From contig NC_017737.1 of assembly GCF_000259255.1 (NCBI RefSeq), positions 1,674,001 through 1,738,000 on the forward strand: DNA of 64,000 bases, given 5' to 3'. Numbering within the stretch: the first letter of the stretch is position 1; each line of letters starts with the position of its first letter. Shown here piece by piece: positions 9,619 through 16,412 of this stretch. Both the position numbers and the translations under genes were made by a program. Below the pieces are notes generated by a model, which did not search any database, had not been told where the DNA came from, and saw only the letters and a program-made list of their open reading frames with translations. The DNA is from Helicobacter cetorum MIT 00-7128 (GTDB lineage: Bacteria > Campylobacterota > Campylobacteria > Campylobacterales > Helicobacteraceae).

Positions 9619-9882
9619 TTAATTTCTATTATATTTGGCAATTTCTTCACCCGTGTATCCTCTTTCTTTCAATAATTCTGCACAAGCTAGTTGTCTGCCT
9701 TGTCTTTCAAAACCACTTTCAGACCATTTTCTATCTTTCATCTCTTCAAAAAGCTGTTTATCGCTATAAGAAACAAATTCTTCTTTAAATCTAAGCTTAG
9801 CAATCTGTGTCTCCCTAATGCCTTCTCCGACATATTTAGCACCCTTCTTGGTTAAGTCCCAAGCTTTATTCCAAAAGCCCAT
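9619..9882 (-). CDS. Small island protein ending in Asn, possible peptide substrate or immunity partner
   Basis: 87 residues, charged and mostly helical, starting MGFWNKAWDLTKKGAKYVGE and ending AKYNRN. The start has AAGGA 8-9 nt upstream. No signal peptide or membrane segment is seen. It sits between the glycine-rich protein and the two MccB-like E1 genes. MccB enzymes act on a peptide with C-terminal Asn (the H. pylori microcin C-like peptide ends in YRN as I recall), so the terminal NRN is suggestive. A single cysteine (CAELL) is present. Function not known; it could equally be an immunity or chaperone protein. Confidence 0.65.
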   Translation of the reverse strand: MGFWNKAWDLTKKGAKYVGEGIRETQIAKLRFKEEFVSYSDKQLFEEMKDRKWSESGFERQGRQLACAELLKERGYTGEEIAKYNRN

Positions 9883-9930
9883 TTTATAATCCTTGCTTTT
9901 TAAATTATATTTTTATTTGATGATTTTATT

Positions 9931-10191
9931 TTATTTATCATCTTCATCAAAACAAGCCCCAACCCTCTCGCCTATCTCTCCACCAAGAGCAGCCCCAGCA
10001 CTTGCTCCCACAAGCCAACCAGCCACAGCCCCTGCTGTAGCTCCTAAAACTGTCCCAACTCCAGGCACAATAGAACCCAAAGCTGCACCAGTAGCTGCTC
10101 CTTCAGCTGCTCCTACACTCCCTGCAACACCACCTACTGCTGCACCTCCAGCTGTTCCTACCGCTCTGCCTCTTTTTGCATTCTTTCCCAT
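9931..10191 (-). CDS. Glycine-zipper membrane peptide (bacteriocin-like)
   Basis: 86 residues dominated by GxxxG/AxxxG repeats: a first Gly/Ala-rich stretch from about residue 12, then GSIVPGVGTVLGATAGAVAG and a second small-residue helix, followed by an acidic tail ending CFDEDDK. Such glycine zippers occur in class II bacteriocins and in membrane-perturbing or pore-lining peptides. AAAGGAAAA lies 10 nt before the ATG. The gene is co-directional with and 48 nt upstream of the 87-residue gene. Role inferred: membrane-active product or accessory protein of the island. Confidence 0.65.
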   Translation of the reverse strand: MGKNAKRGRAVGTAGGAAVGGVAGSVGAAEGAATGAALGSIVPGVGTVLGATAGAVAGWLVGASAGAALGGEIGERVGACFDEDDK

Positions 10192-10231
10192 TATGGTATT
10201 TTCCTTTCGTAATCTTAAAATTAAATTAGTG

Positions 10232-10443
10232 CTAAAAACTCTTACCTTGATGTTCTTGCGCTTTCAATAAATTTTCTTTTTGACATTGATAATAGTGTTG
10301 CGCTTGTTTCATATGCTTTTGAGCCTTTATAGTATCTCCTAAGCTACCTGCTTCTTTGCTTTGTGCGTAATGAAAATTTGCACTCTTTTTATTTTGCATA
10401 GCCTATGATTAAACATGTCTTTTGGGTCTTTAAAAAATCTCAT
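10232..10443 (-). pseudogene. Frameshifted small gene in the peptide island
   Basis: An ATG at 10443 with a strong AAAGGAAAG site starts MRFFKDPKDMFNHR but reads to a stop after 34 residues (10339). In another frame, from ATG 10399 to a stop at 10232, there is a 55-residue helical, Gln/Lys/His-rich protein (MQNKKSANFHYAQSKEAG...). The well-placed ribosome site belongs to the first piece, whereas the second looks like real protein. One inserted base near 10397-10400 would fuse them into a protein of about 69 residues. Either a recent frameshift or two overlapping coupled peptides. Confidence 0.45.
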
Positions 10444-10454
10444 AATCTTTCCTT

Positions 10455-10640
10455 TTAGTATTGCACCACACCAGAATCAACTTCTAAGTAACGCTCCCAC
10501 TCATCTAAACTATCACTCTCGTTATTTCTAGTGCATACTCGTGTGCAACAATCGCTTGCCCCACCACTGCAACCCTTGCTATAATGATGAGCAACCCCAT
10601 CTATTTCTAATTTAATTTCTTTAAATTCCAATTTTTGCAT
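10455..10640 (-). CDS. Cys/Ser/Thr-rich peptide, candidate RiPP precursor
   Basis: 61 residues, first gene of the island. The N-terminal part (MQKLEFKEIKLEIDG) is charged and leader-like. The middle, KGCSGGASDCCTRVCTRNN (about 22-40), packs four Cys (24, 31, 32, 36), two Ser and two Thr around glycines, like cores of modified peptides. The C-terminal 20 residues are acidic and aromatic, ending VVQY. AGGGAG lies 8 nt before the ATG. The association with two E1 enzymes bearing peptide-binding domains makes it the best candidate substrate. No protease, YcaO, LanM or exporter is visible, so the chemistry is open. Confidence 0.7.
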   Translation of the reverse strand: MQKLEFKEIKLEIDGVAHHYSKGCSGGASDCCTRVCTRNNESDSLDEWERYLEVDSGVVQY

Positions 10641-10679
10641 TTTTACTCCCTAGTTTTATTGACTTTTCAGCTCTCTAAG

Positions 10680-10696
10680 TATATATATATATATAT
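10680..10696. repeat. T(AT)8 dinucleotide tract upstream of the precursor peptide
   Basis: An uninterrupted 17-nt AT dinucleotide run lies 40-56 nt upstream of the 61-residue peptide's ATG, in its probable promoter region. Length changes would shift promoter element spacing, a known mode of transcriptional phase variation. Confidence 0.75.
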
Positions 10697-10952
10697 CTTT
10701 AATTTTGCTTAAATTCCAAAAGAAATTAATTTGGTGGCGTTTTATAAGCGTGTCGCTTTTTAATGAGACCCTATTTTCTTGTATCGCACAATCACTAGGG
10801 CATTAACAATTTTGTTTTTTAAGTTTATTATATAGAATAGACAGAAGTTTAGGCATCACTACTTGCATTGAGATACAAACATAAAAACAAATTCAAGCCG
10901 ATCAACTACACCCTTTTAATCCATCCTAAAGCGTTGATTTAGAACTTCATAA

Positions 10953-10974
10953 AAATAGAGTGTCTTTCATCAAA
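10953..10974. repeat. 22-bp direct repeat, right copy
   Basis: An exact match, in the same orientation, to 7303-7324, which holds the cmoA start codon. It is not followed here by a cmoA reading frame, so this copy is the remnant one. Confidence 0.8.
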
Positions 10975-10993
10975 CCTAATCTTATAAATATTT

Positions 10994-12304
10994 TTAGAAA
11001 TTATACACATAGTTGGCATAAAATACAGCTGCTCTTTTATAAGACATTTCCAAATTAAGCATACCACTAGATTTGAAATAATATTGTGTGGCTAGAGGAA
11101 TCTTTACTCCAAGCTCCACACCATTATGCTTATTGAGATTCGTTCGCACCCCTATCATTAAAGGGATTTGAAAATAGCTTGTATGGATTTGCACTTTATC
11201 CCCTAGTTGTTCTAGTTCGTTTTTTAAAGTTTTGATTTGACTAGACTTACTATCACTCCAAGAACTCCCTGAGAGCTGAAACCCAAGAAACGCCCCTACA
11301 ACGAGCTTATTTTTATCAATAAAATTATAGAGATAATCTACCCCTACTCCATAAACAGAATTATTGGTGGTTACTTGGCTAAAGGGTTTGCCCCACGCAT
11401 AATCATAAAATCCATACGCCCTAACCCCATTTCTTTTTTTATTACCAAAAAACCATTTATACCCCGCATTGATGGTAAAGCCTACCATACTAGAAATGTT
11501 AGAATGATTATGAGAAGTCAAGCTTTGTATTACAGATTGCATAACCATGTTGGTTGCTGTAATATTGGCTTTAGCATTTGAAATAGCTACGGCGTTAAGA
11601 TTAGTGTTATGACCTTGCGCATCTGCATTATAAAAACCCTGCGCATAACCCTTAATAATTTGAGCGCCTCCTAAAAAACTTAAATCATCTCTTGTTTGAC
11701 CTTGAACCGTAAGAATTACTTTATAATCATTAGAGTTATTTGCATTTAAAACACCTTGAAATTCCTCTTTCATTGAGGATTGGGTATCTTGACCAACTGC
11801 ACTCCAATTAATAGGTGTGATTGTAGCTCCATTTTCCGCAGTAGAACCAATCATTAAAGCGTCATAGAGTTTTTTAGTCGCCCCTTGCACTTCGGCAACA
11901 ATCTGAGCTTTTTGACTAGCAGTAGCAACCATGGGAGCATTAGCTTGAGGCGATTTGCCACTATCCCATGTGAGATTACAATTAGTAAATTCTGGGGTTT
12001 TAGTATCACATATATTAGGATTTTTTTCATTTGCTCCCAACAACCCTACAAGCGTATTTTTAGCTTGGTCTATCAAGCTTGACACACTCTCATTGGCTTT
12101 CACAATTTGAGCGTTATTGAGTAAATTCTTAGCTTGAGAGTTAATGGAAGTGTCATAAATACTAGAATTACCTTGTGATTGTAAAAGCGAATATTGAAAC
12201 CCCACACTCATATATGCCCCGTTTTCCTCAGCCAAACCAACCTCTAAAACACTAGCCCCAACCATAAAAAAACTTAAAAATCTTTTAATACGAAACAAAT
12301 ACAT
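10994..12304 (-). CDS. Hop-family outer-membrane protein
   Basis: 436 residues. An N-terminal signal (FLSFFMVGASVLEVGLAEE, cut before EENGAYMSVGFQYS) is followed by a Gln/Asn-rich passenger with one Cys pair (NICDTK, FTNCNLTW), and then the Hop barrel: GFTINAGYKWFFG, YGVGVDYLYNF, HNGVELGVKIPL and terminal NYVYNF with the family's C-terminal Phe. The frame is intact. AAGGAAAGG precedes the ATG, and TATACT (12356-12361, minus) is a likely -10. The Hop subtype cannot be set from sequence alone; the short passenger suggests a porin-like member. Confidence 0.88.
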   Translation of the reverse strand: MYLFRIKRFLSFFMVGASVLEVGLAEENGAYMSVGFQYSLLQSQGNSSIYDTSINSQAKNLLNNAQIVKANESVSSLIDQAKNTLVGLLGANEKNPNICDTKTPEFTNCNLTWDSGKSPQANAPMVATASQKAQIVAEVQGATKKLYDALMIGSTAENGATITPINWSAVGQDTQSSMKEEFQGVLNANNSNDYKVILTVQGQTRDDLSFLGGAQIIKGYAQGFYNADAQGHNTNLNAVAISNAKANITATNMVMQSVIQSLTSHNHSNISSMVGFTINAGYKWFFGNKKRNGVRAYGFYDYAWGKPFSQVTTNNSVYGVGVDYLYNFIDKNKLVVGAFLGFQLSGSSWSDSKSSQIKTLKNELEQLGDKVQIHTSYFQIPLMIGVRTNLNKHNGVELGVKIPLATQYYFKSSGMLNLEMSYKRAAVFYANYVYNF

Positions 12305-12496
12305 GACTACCTTTCCTTAAAGTATCTAATAAAAAAATTTTGGTAATATTTCAGTAGTATAAATCTTTTTTGTTTAACTTTCGTTTAATTTTATTAATTC
12401 TTATTGAGATAAAAGATTTTTGAGTGGAACAATTTTAGATAAATACCACCAAGTTTTCATCTTATCTTTAGATAAAAGCTTAGTGAAGTTTCTTAG

Positions 12497-13359
12497 CTAT
12501 TCTTTAGGGATAAAGAGATAGTTATCATAAGGGAATGACTTTGTGTGTTGGTAACCTAAACTATCTAAAATACTAAATACTCTATCTTTGTTATTTTCAA
12601 AAGTTTCAATAAAGATAATAGGGCGGTATTTTTTCAAAGTTTCTAATGCACCCTCAAGCATTTCAATTTCATGATTTTCTACATCAATTTTAACAAAATC
12701 AAGCCTCTCAAAGCCATAATCTTTTAAATTGATTGAATCTAGGGCAATCAATTTAAAAGCGCCTTTTTCATCTTGAGTGAGACTTACTGCACCCATATTA
12801 TGCAGATAAAACCCAGTAATCTGTCCATAATGCAAGTATTGAGAATTAATTTTTGCATTAATACTTTTGTTAGATAACCCCACATTAAGAGGTGTAACAA
12901 TGTTTTGCAAATGATTTAAAGCAATATTTTTTTCTAAAATTTCAAAAGTAGAAAAGATAGGCTCAAAGGCTAAAATTTTAGTTGCTTGACACTCTAGGGC
13001 AAAATAGAGCGAATGATTACCAATATTAGCTCCCACATCTAAAATGTATAGCCCCTCTTTATTTGAGAGCGCTTTTTGATTATTGGGGGGGGGGGGGTGA
13101 GAATGTCTTTTAATTCCTTAAGGATTTCTATTTCAAAATAGGTTCCTTTATCTACAATGTCATTTTGAATAGGGTCTAAGGGGTAATTTGGCACATAAAA
13201 GGATGTATTATTGTTATACCACACACTATCTAGCATAGAAAGTTTGCGTTTGATTTGCATGTTATCTTGCATAACTTGCTTGATTAGCTCCATATTACTA
13301 GGCAAGTAATACCATAATTTCAATTTGTGTAAAATCTTTTTAAAAATTTTTGCAAACAT
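12497..13359 (-). CDS. FkbM-family methyltransferase A, phase-variable, OFF in this sequence
   Basis: ATG 13359 follows AAAGGAAATCA, 10 nt after the thiG stop. The first part (MFAKIFKKILHKLKLWYYLP..., about 90 residues) leads into a run of prolines encoded by 13 Cs, where the frame is lost and stops at 13039. The next frame carries the enzyme: LDVGANIGNHS (SAM motif I), LAFEPIFSTFEIL, LDFVKIDVENHE and PIIFIETFENN, all FkbM hallmarks. Eleven or 14 Cs would restore one protein of about 287 residues. FkbM enzymes O-methylate sugars or other hydroxyls; a surface glycan target is plausible but not shown. A paralogue lies at 15063-15913. Confidence 0.82.
13085..13097 (-). repeat. C13 slip tract in fkbM A
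   Basis: Thirteen Cs on the coding strand encode a proline run. The methyltransferase frame needs 3k+2 Cs (11 or 14), so this length is OFF. Confidence 0.9.
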
Positions 13360-13369
13360 TGATTTCCTT

Positions 13370-14149
13370 TTATAACTGCGCCATTCCAAATAGGGGTGAA
13401 GAGGCGCTTGCGTATGCCTTTTTTTCCATGCGCCCTGCTAAAAAGCTTTTTCTTCCTGCAATAACGGCATACTTCAAGCTCTCTGCCATTAAAATGGGGT
13501 CTTTGGCTAGAGCGATAGCTGAATTACTTAGCACACCATCTGCTCCACACTCCATCGCAATACTTGCATCACTCGCACACCCTACACCTGCATCTACAAT
13601 TACAGGCACTTTAATGGCATCTTTAATAAAACTAATATTGTAGCGATTTTGTATCCCTAAGCCACTTCCAATAGGAGCAGCTAGTGGCATCACTGCACTT
13701 GCCCCCGCATTTTCTAAATGTTTAGCCATAATGGGGTCATCATTAGTATAGGCTAGAACACAAAACCCCTCTTTAGCTAGAATTTCACAAGCTTTTAGAG
13801 TTTCTAAAACATCAGGGTATAAAGTCTTTTCTTTATCCCCAATGATTTCTAATTTGATAAAATCAATGCCTGTTGCCTCTCTAACTAATCTAAATAAAGC
13901 AATCGCCTCATTAGCCTCCACACACCCCGCAGAATTAGGTAAAAAGCTAATTGAAGTGTCTTTAAAGGTCTCTAATAAATTTTCTTCATTTTTATTGATG
14001 ATATTCACACGCCTAATAGCAACGGTTATCATCTCAGCCCCACTCTTTAAAGTCGCCTCTTTAGTCGTTGCAAAGTCCTTATATTTACCAGAGCCAACAA
14101 TAAGCCTAGATTTGAAAATTTTAGAACCTATAATTAAGTCATCATTCAT
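13370..14149 (-). CDS. thiG: Thiazole synthase ThiG
   Basis: 259 residues with the ThiG TIM-barrel pattern: [13 protein letters not shown] at the N-terminus, [26 protein letters not shown] with the Schiff-base lysine, [21 protein letters not shown] and [12 protein letters not shown]. It builds the thiazole phosphate of thiamin from deoxyxylulose phosphate, a ThiS thiocarboxylate and dehydroglycine. A matching thiS lies at 60582 in this window. thiC, thiH/thiO and the true thiF are not seen here. It lies between the two fkbM copies and 80 nt downstream of sodB, separated by a strong hairpin. Confidence 0.95.
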   Translation of the reverse strand: MNDDLIIGSKIFKSRLIVGSGKYKDFATTKEATLKSGAEMITVAIRRVNIINKNEENLLETFKDTSISFLPNSAGCVEANEAIALFRLVREATGIDFIKLEIIGDKEKTLYPDVLETLKACEILAKEGFCVLAYTNDDPIMAKHLENAGASAVMPLAAPIGSGLGIQNRYNISFIKDAIKVPVIVDAGVGCASDASIAMECGADGVLSNSAIALAKDPILMAESLKYAVIAGRKSFLAGRMEKKAYASASSPLFGMAQL

Positions 14150-14183
14150 TTGGATTTCCTATTGCCTTATTTAGAGAAGTTTC

Positions 14184-14218
14184 ACAAATTAAAAGGGTAA
14201 AAACCCCTTCTAATTTGT
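14184..14218 (-). terminator. sodB terminator hairpin
   Basis: ACAAATTA and TAATTTGT form the outer stem, and AAGGGG/CCCTT-type pairs the inner stem, 12 nt after the sodB stop codon. The long stem suggests efficient termination between sodB and thiG on the minus strand. Confidence 0.65.
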
Positions 14219-14229
14219 ATTATCAAAGA

Positions 14230-14871
14230 TTAAGCTTTTTTATGCACCAATTCATTGATGTAGTGTTCTACTGAGCCTAAGCCCTCTTTTTTTGCCCACT
14301 CATAGCATTTAGAGACAAAATCCCAATTGATATGCTCATAGAATTTCTCCAAATACACAGGGCGTGCGTTTTTGTGGTCAATATAGTAAGCATGCTCCCA
14401 CACATCTACCACTAAAAGGGGGACTTTTTTATCCGTTACTGGGGTTTGAGCGTTGCTAGTTTGGATAATTTCAATCTTTTGAGTTTCTACATTATACACT
14501 GCCCAATTCCAACCAGAGCCAAATAAAGTAGTCGCACTCTTGATAAATTCTTCTTTAAACTTCTCTAATGAACCAAAGTCTTTTTCTAAAGCCTCTTTTA
14601 ATTCATCGCTTAACGCACTCGCTTTAGGAGCTATACAATCCCAATAAAAATCGTGGTTATAAATTTGAGCAGCGTTATTAAACACGCCCCCACTAGACTT
14701 AGTCAAAATAGTGTATAAGCAACTCTCTTCAAACTCAGTGCCTTTAATTAAGTTATTCAAATTATTCACATAGGTTTGATGGTGCTTTCCATGGTGGAAA
14801 TCAAAGGCTACAGGACTTAAAAAATCTCCCATACTATCTTTAGCAAAAGGTAATTCTCTTAATTGAAACAT
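14230..14871 (-). CDS. sodB: Iron superoxide dismutase SodB
   Basis: 213 residues, the usual length for Helicobacter SodB. Metal ligands are visible: His in HHGKHHQTY (about residue 26), His in NHDFYWDC, and Asp and His in DVWEHAYYIDH. GSGWNWAVY is the usual Fe/Mn SOD core. It converts superoxide to peroxide and oxygen in the cytoplasm. A strong AAGGAGAAACC precedes the ATG, and the TATAAT at 14901-14906 gives a short leader. Confidence 0.97.
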   Translation of the reverse strand: MFQLRELPFAKDSMGDFLSPVAFDFHHGKHHQTYVNNLNNLIKGTEFEESCLYTILTKSSGGVFNNAAQIYNHDFYWDCIAPKASALSDELKEALEKDFGSLEKFKEEFIKSATTLFGSGWNWAVYNVETQKIEIIQTSNAQTPVTDKKVPLLVVDVWEHAYYIDHKNARPVYLEKFYEHINWDFVSKCYEWAKKEGLGSVEHYINELVHKKA

Positions 14872-14900
14872 GGTTTCTCCTTATTTTTTAGAATTGGCAT

Positions 14901-14906
14901 ATTATA
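14901..14906 (-). promoter_or_regulatory. -10 element of sodB
   Basis: A perfect TATAAT on the minus strand about 30 nt upstream of the sodB ATG. AT-rich sequence upstream could hold Fur sites, but I cannot define one. Confidence 0.6.
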
Positions 14907-15062
14907 GTCATTTTTAGCATTTTTTGACAAATTAAGTCTTAAAAATCTTGCAATGATGAAAAAATGTGAATTTTTATGTCATTTTTAAAAAAATAAAGTT
15001 GATTTATGGACAATCATCTTTTCATCTTAGTCTTTAGACAAAAGCTTAGTGAAGTTTCTTAG

Positions 15063-15913
15063 CTATTCTTTAGGAGTAAAAAGATAGTTATTATCGCGAA
15101 AAGGTTTCTTATGTAAATACCCTAAATTCTCTAAAATACTAAATACTCTATTTTTATTGTTTTCAAAAGTTTCAATAAAGATAATAGGGCGGTATTTTTT
15201 CAAAGTTTCTAATGCACCCTCAAGCATTTCAATTTCATGATTTTCTACATCAATTTTAACAAAATCAAGCCTCTCAAAGCCATAATCTTTTAAATTGATT
15301 GAATCTAGGGCAATCAATTTAAAAGCGCCTTTTTCATCTTGGGTAAGCGCTGTTCCTCCAATATTATCGGCGTGAAAAGCAATATTATCGTTATAGTGAG
15401 AATTGTGAAAAATTTTTGCATTAATACTTTTGTTAGATAACCCCACATTAAGAGGTGTAACAATGTTTTGCAAATGATTTAAAGCAATATTTTTTTCTAA
15501 AATTTCAAAAGTAGAAAAGATAGGCTCAAAGGCTAAAATTTTAGTTGCTTGACACTCTAGGGCAAAATAGAGCGAATGATTACCAATATTAGCTCCTATG
15601 TCTAAAATATACAACCCCTCTTTATTTAGAGCGCTTTTTTGATTACGTGGGGGGGGGGGGTGAGAATCTCTTTTAATTCCTTAAGAATTTCTATTTCAAA
15701 ATAGGTTTTTGTCTCTACGATATGCGACTGAATCAAATCTAAAGGGTAATTTGGCACATAAAAAAGCGTGTTATTATTGCGCCAAATGTTATCTGGCATG
15801 GAAAGCTTGCATTTAATTATTTTAGTATCTTTTTTAAGTTCCATTATACTATTAGGTAGGTAATACCATAATTTCAATTTGTGTAAAATCTTTTTAAAAA
15901 TTTTTGCAAACAT
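15063..15913 (-). CDS. FkbM-family methyltransferase B, phase-variable, OFF in this sequence
   Basis: ATG 15913 follows AAGGAAATCA. The first 90 or so residues match copy A (MFAKIFKKILHKLKLWYYLP), then a 12-C tract (15649-15660) throws the frame to a stop at 15626. The enzyme frame resumes with LYILDIGANIGNHS and keeps the FkbM motifs LAFEPIFSTF, DFVKIDVENHE and IFIETFENN. Ten or 13 Cs would restore one protein of about 284 residues. Compared with copy A, the block between NKSINAKI and TQDEKGAFK differs strongly and may set the substrate. It has its own upstream region, unlike copy A, which follows thiG. Confidence 0.82.
15649..15660 (-). repeat. C12 slip tract in fkbM B
   Basis: Twelve Cs on the coding strand. 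The downstream methyltransferase frame needs 3k+1 Cs here (10 or 13), so this length is OFF. Confidence 0.9.
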
Positions 15914-16130
15914 TGATTTCCTTAAACTTTTGATTAAAATCTCAAACGAGCTACCATGTTCTAATTTTATCATGTCTTAAACAAATATCTTGATAATTTA
16001 AACCATAACTTTTAGAAAATTAATTCTTAAAAATCTTAATAACGGCAAGAAATACAAATCATAATCTCTTAAATAACAAAAATACAAGATTTATTTATCA
16101 AAAAACAGCAAGAAAAATAAGTCAATAAAA

Positions 16131-16206
16131 TGGTGGAGAATAGCGGGATCGAACCGCTGACCTCCTGCGTGCAAAGCAGGCGCTCTCCCAGCTGAGCTAA
16201 TTCCCC
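16131..16206 (-). tRNA. tRNA-Ala (TGC)
   Basis: 76 nt with full cloverleaf and encoded CCA. The anticodon loop CTTTGCACG gives TGC. It starts GGGGAATTAGCTCAG. Together with the adjacent tRNA-Ile it forms the pair usually found inside rRNA operons, here without rRNA genes, as in H. pylori. Confidence 0.97.
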
Positions 16207-16227
16207 AAACAAAGGATTGTAAAAGAA

Positions 16228-16304
<77 letters not shown>

Positions 16305-16372
16305 TTAAAAGATAGAATTATAAAGTAAATTATCTTAAAATTTTCTTAAATAATAAGTTTTTATAAAAATGC

Positions 16373-16378
16373 TACAAT
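16373..16378 (+). promoter_or_regulatory. -10 element of galE
   Basis: TGCTACAAT gives an extended -10 (TACAAT) about 35 nt upstream of the galE ATG, which has an AAGGGGA ribosome site. Confidence 0.5.
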
Positions 16379-16412
16379 ACTTTTATTATACTTTCATACT
16401 TAAGGGGATTTC

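Larger units (their letters stand above)
10641..10993. other. 353-nt gap at the island edge
   Basis: It holds the presumed promoter and AT tract of the peptide island (minus strand), then about 250 nt of AT-rich sequence with no ORF I can support, and the right copy of the 22-bp repeat (10953-10974) that matches the cmoA start. It may contain the displaced original upstream region of cmoA. Confidence 0.6.
12454..13369. repeat. Duplicated segment, copy A (with fkbM gene A)
   Basis: About 0.9 kb that recurs in the same orientation at about 15019-15924. Similarity starts just after the gene's 3' end (the CTTAGTGAAGTTTCTTAGCT region) and ends right at the ribosome site of the fkbM gene. Divergence is concentrated in short blocks inside the ORF. 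Boundaries are estimated by eye. Confidence 0.75.
15019..15924. repeat. Duplicated segment, copy B (with fkbM gene B)
   Basis: Matches copy A (about 12454-13369) in the same orientation, so the two form direct repeats around thiG and sodB. Differences cluster at about 15340-15415 and in the N-terminal region. Boundaries are by eye. Confidence 0.75.

Noticed and set aside
9893-10270. Plus-strand ORF rich in Pro/Ala opposite the glycine-zipper gene
   Set aside because: It is the complement of the GxxxG-coding sequence and has no ribosome site; the minus-strand ORF fits the operon.
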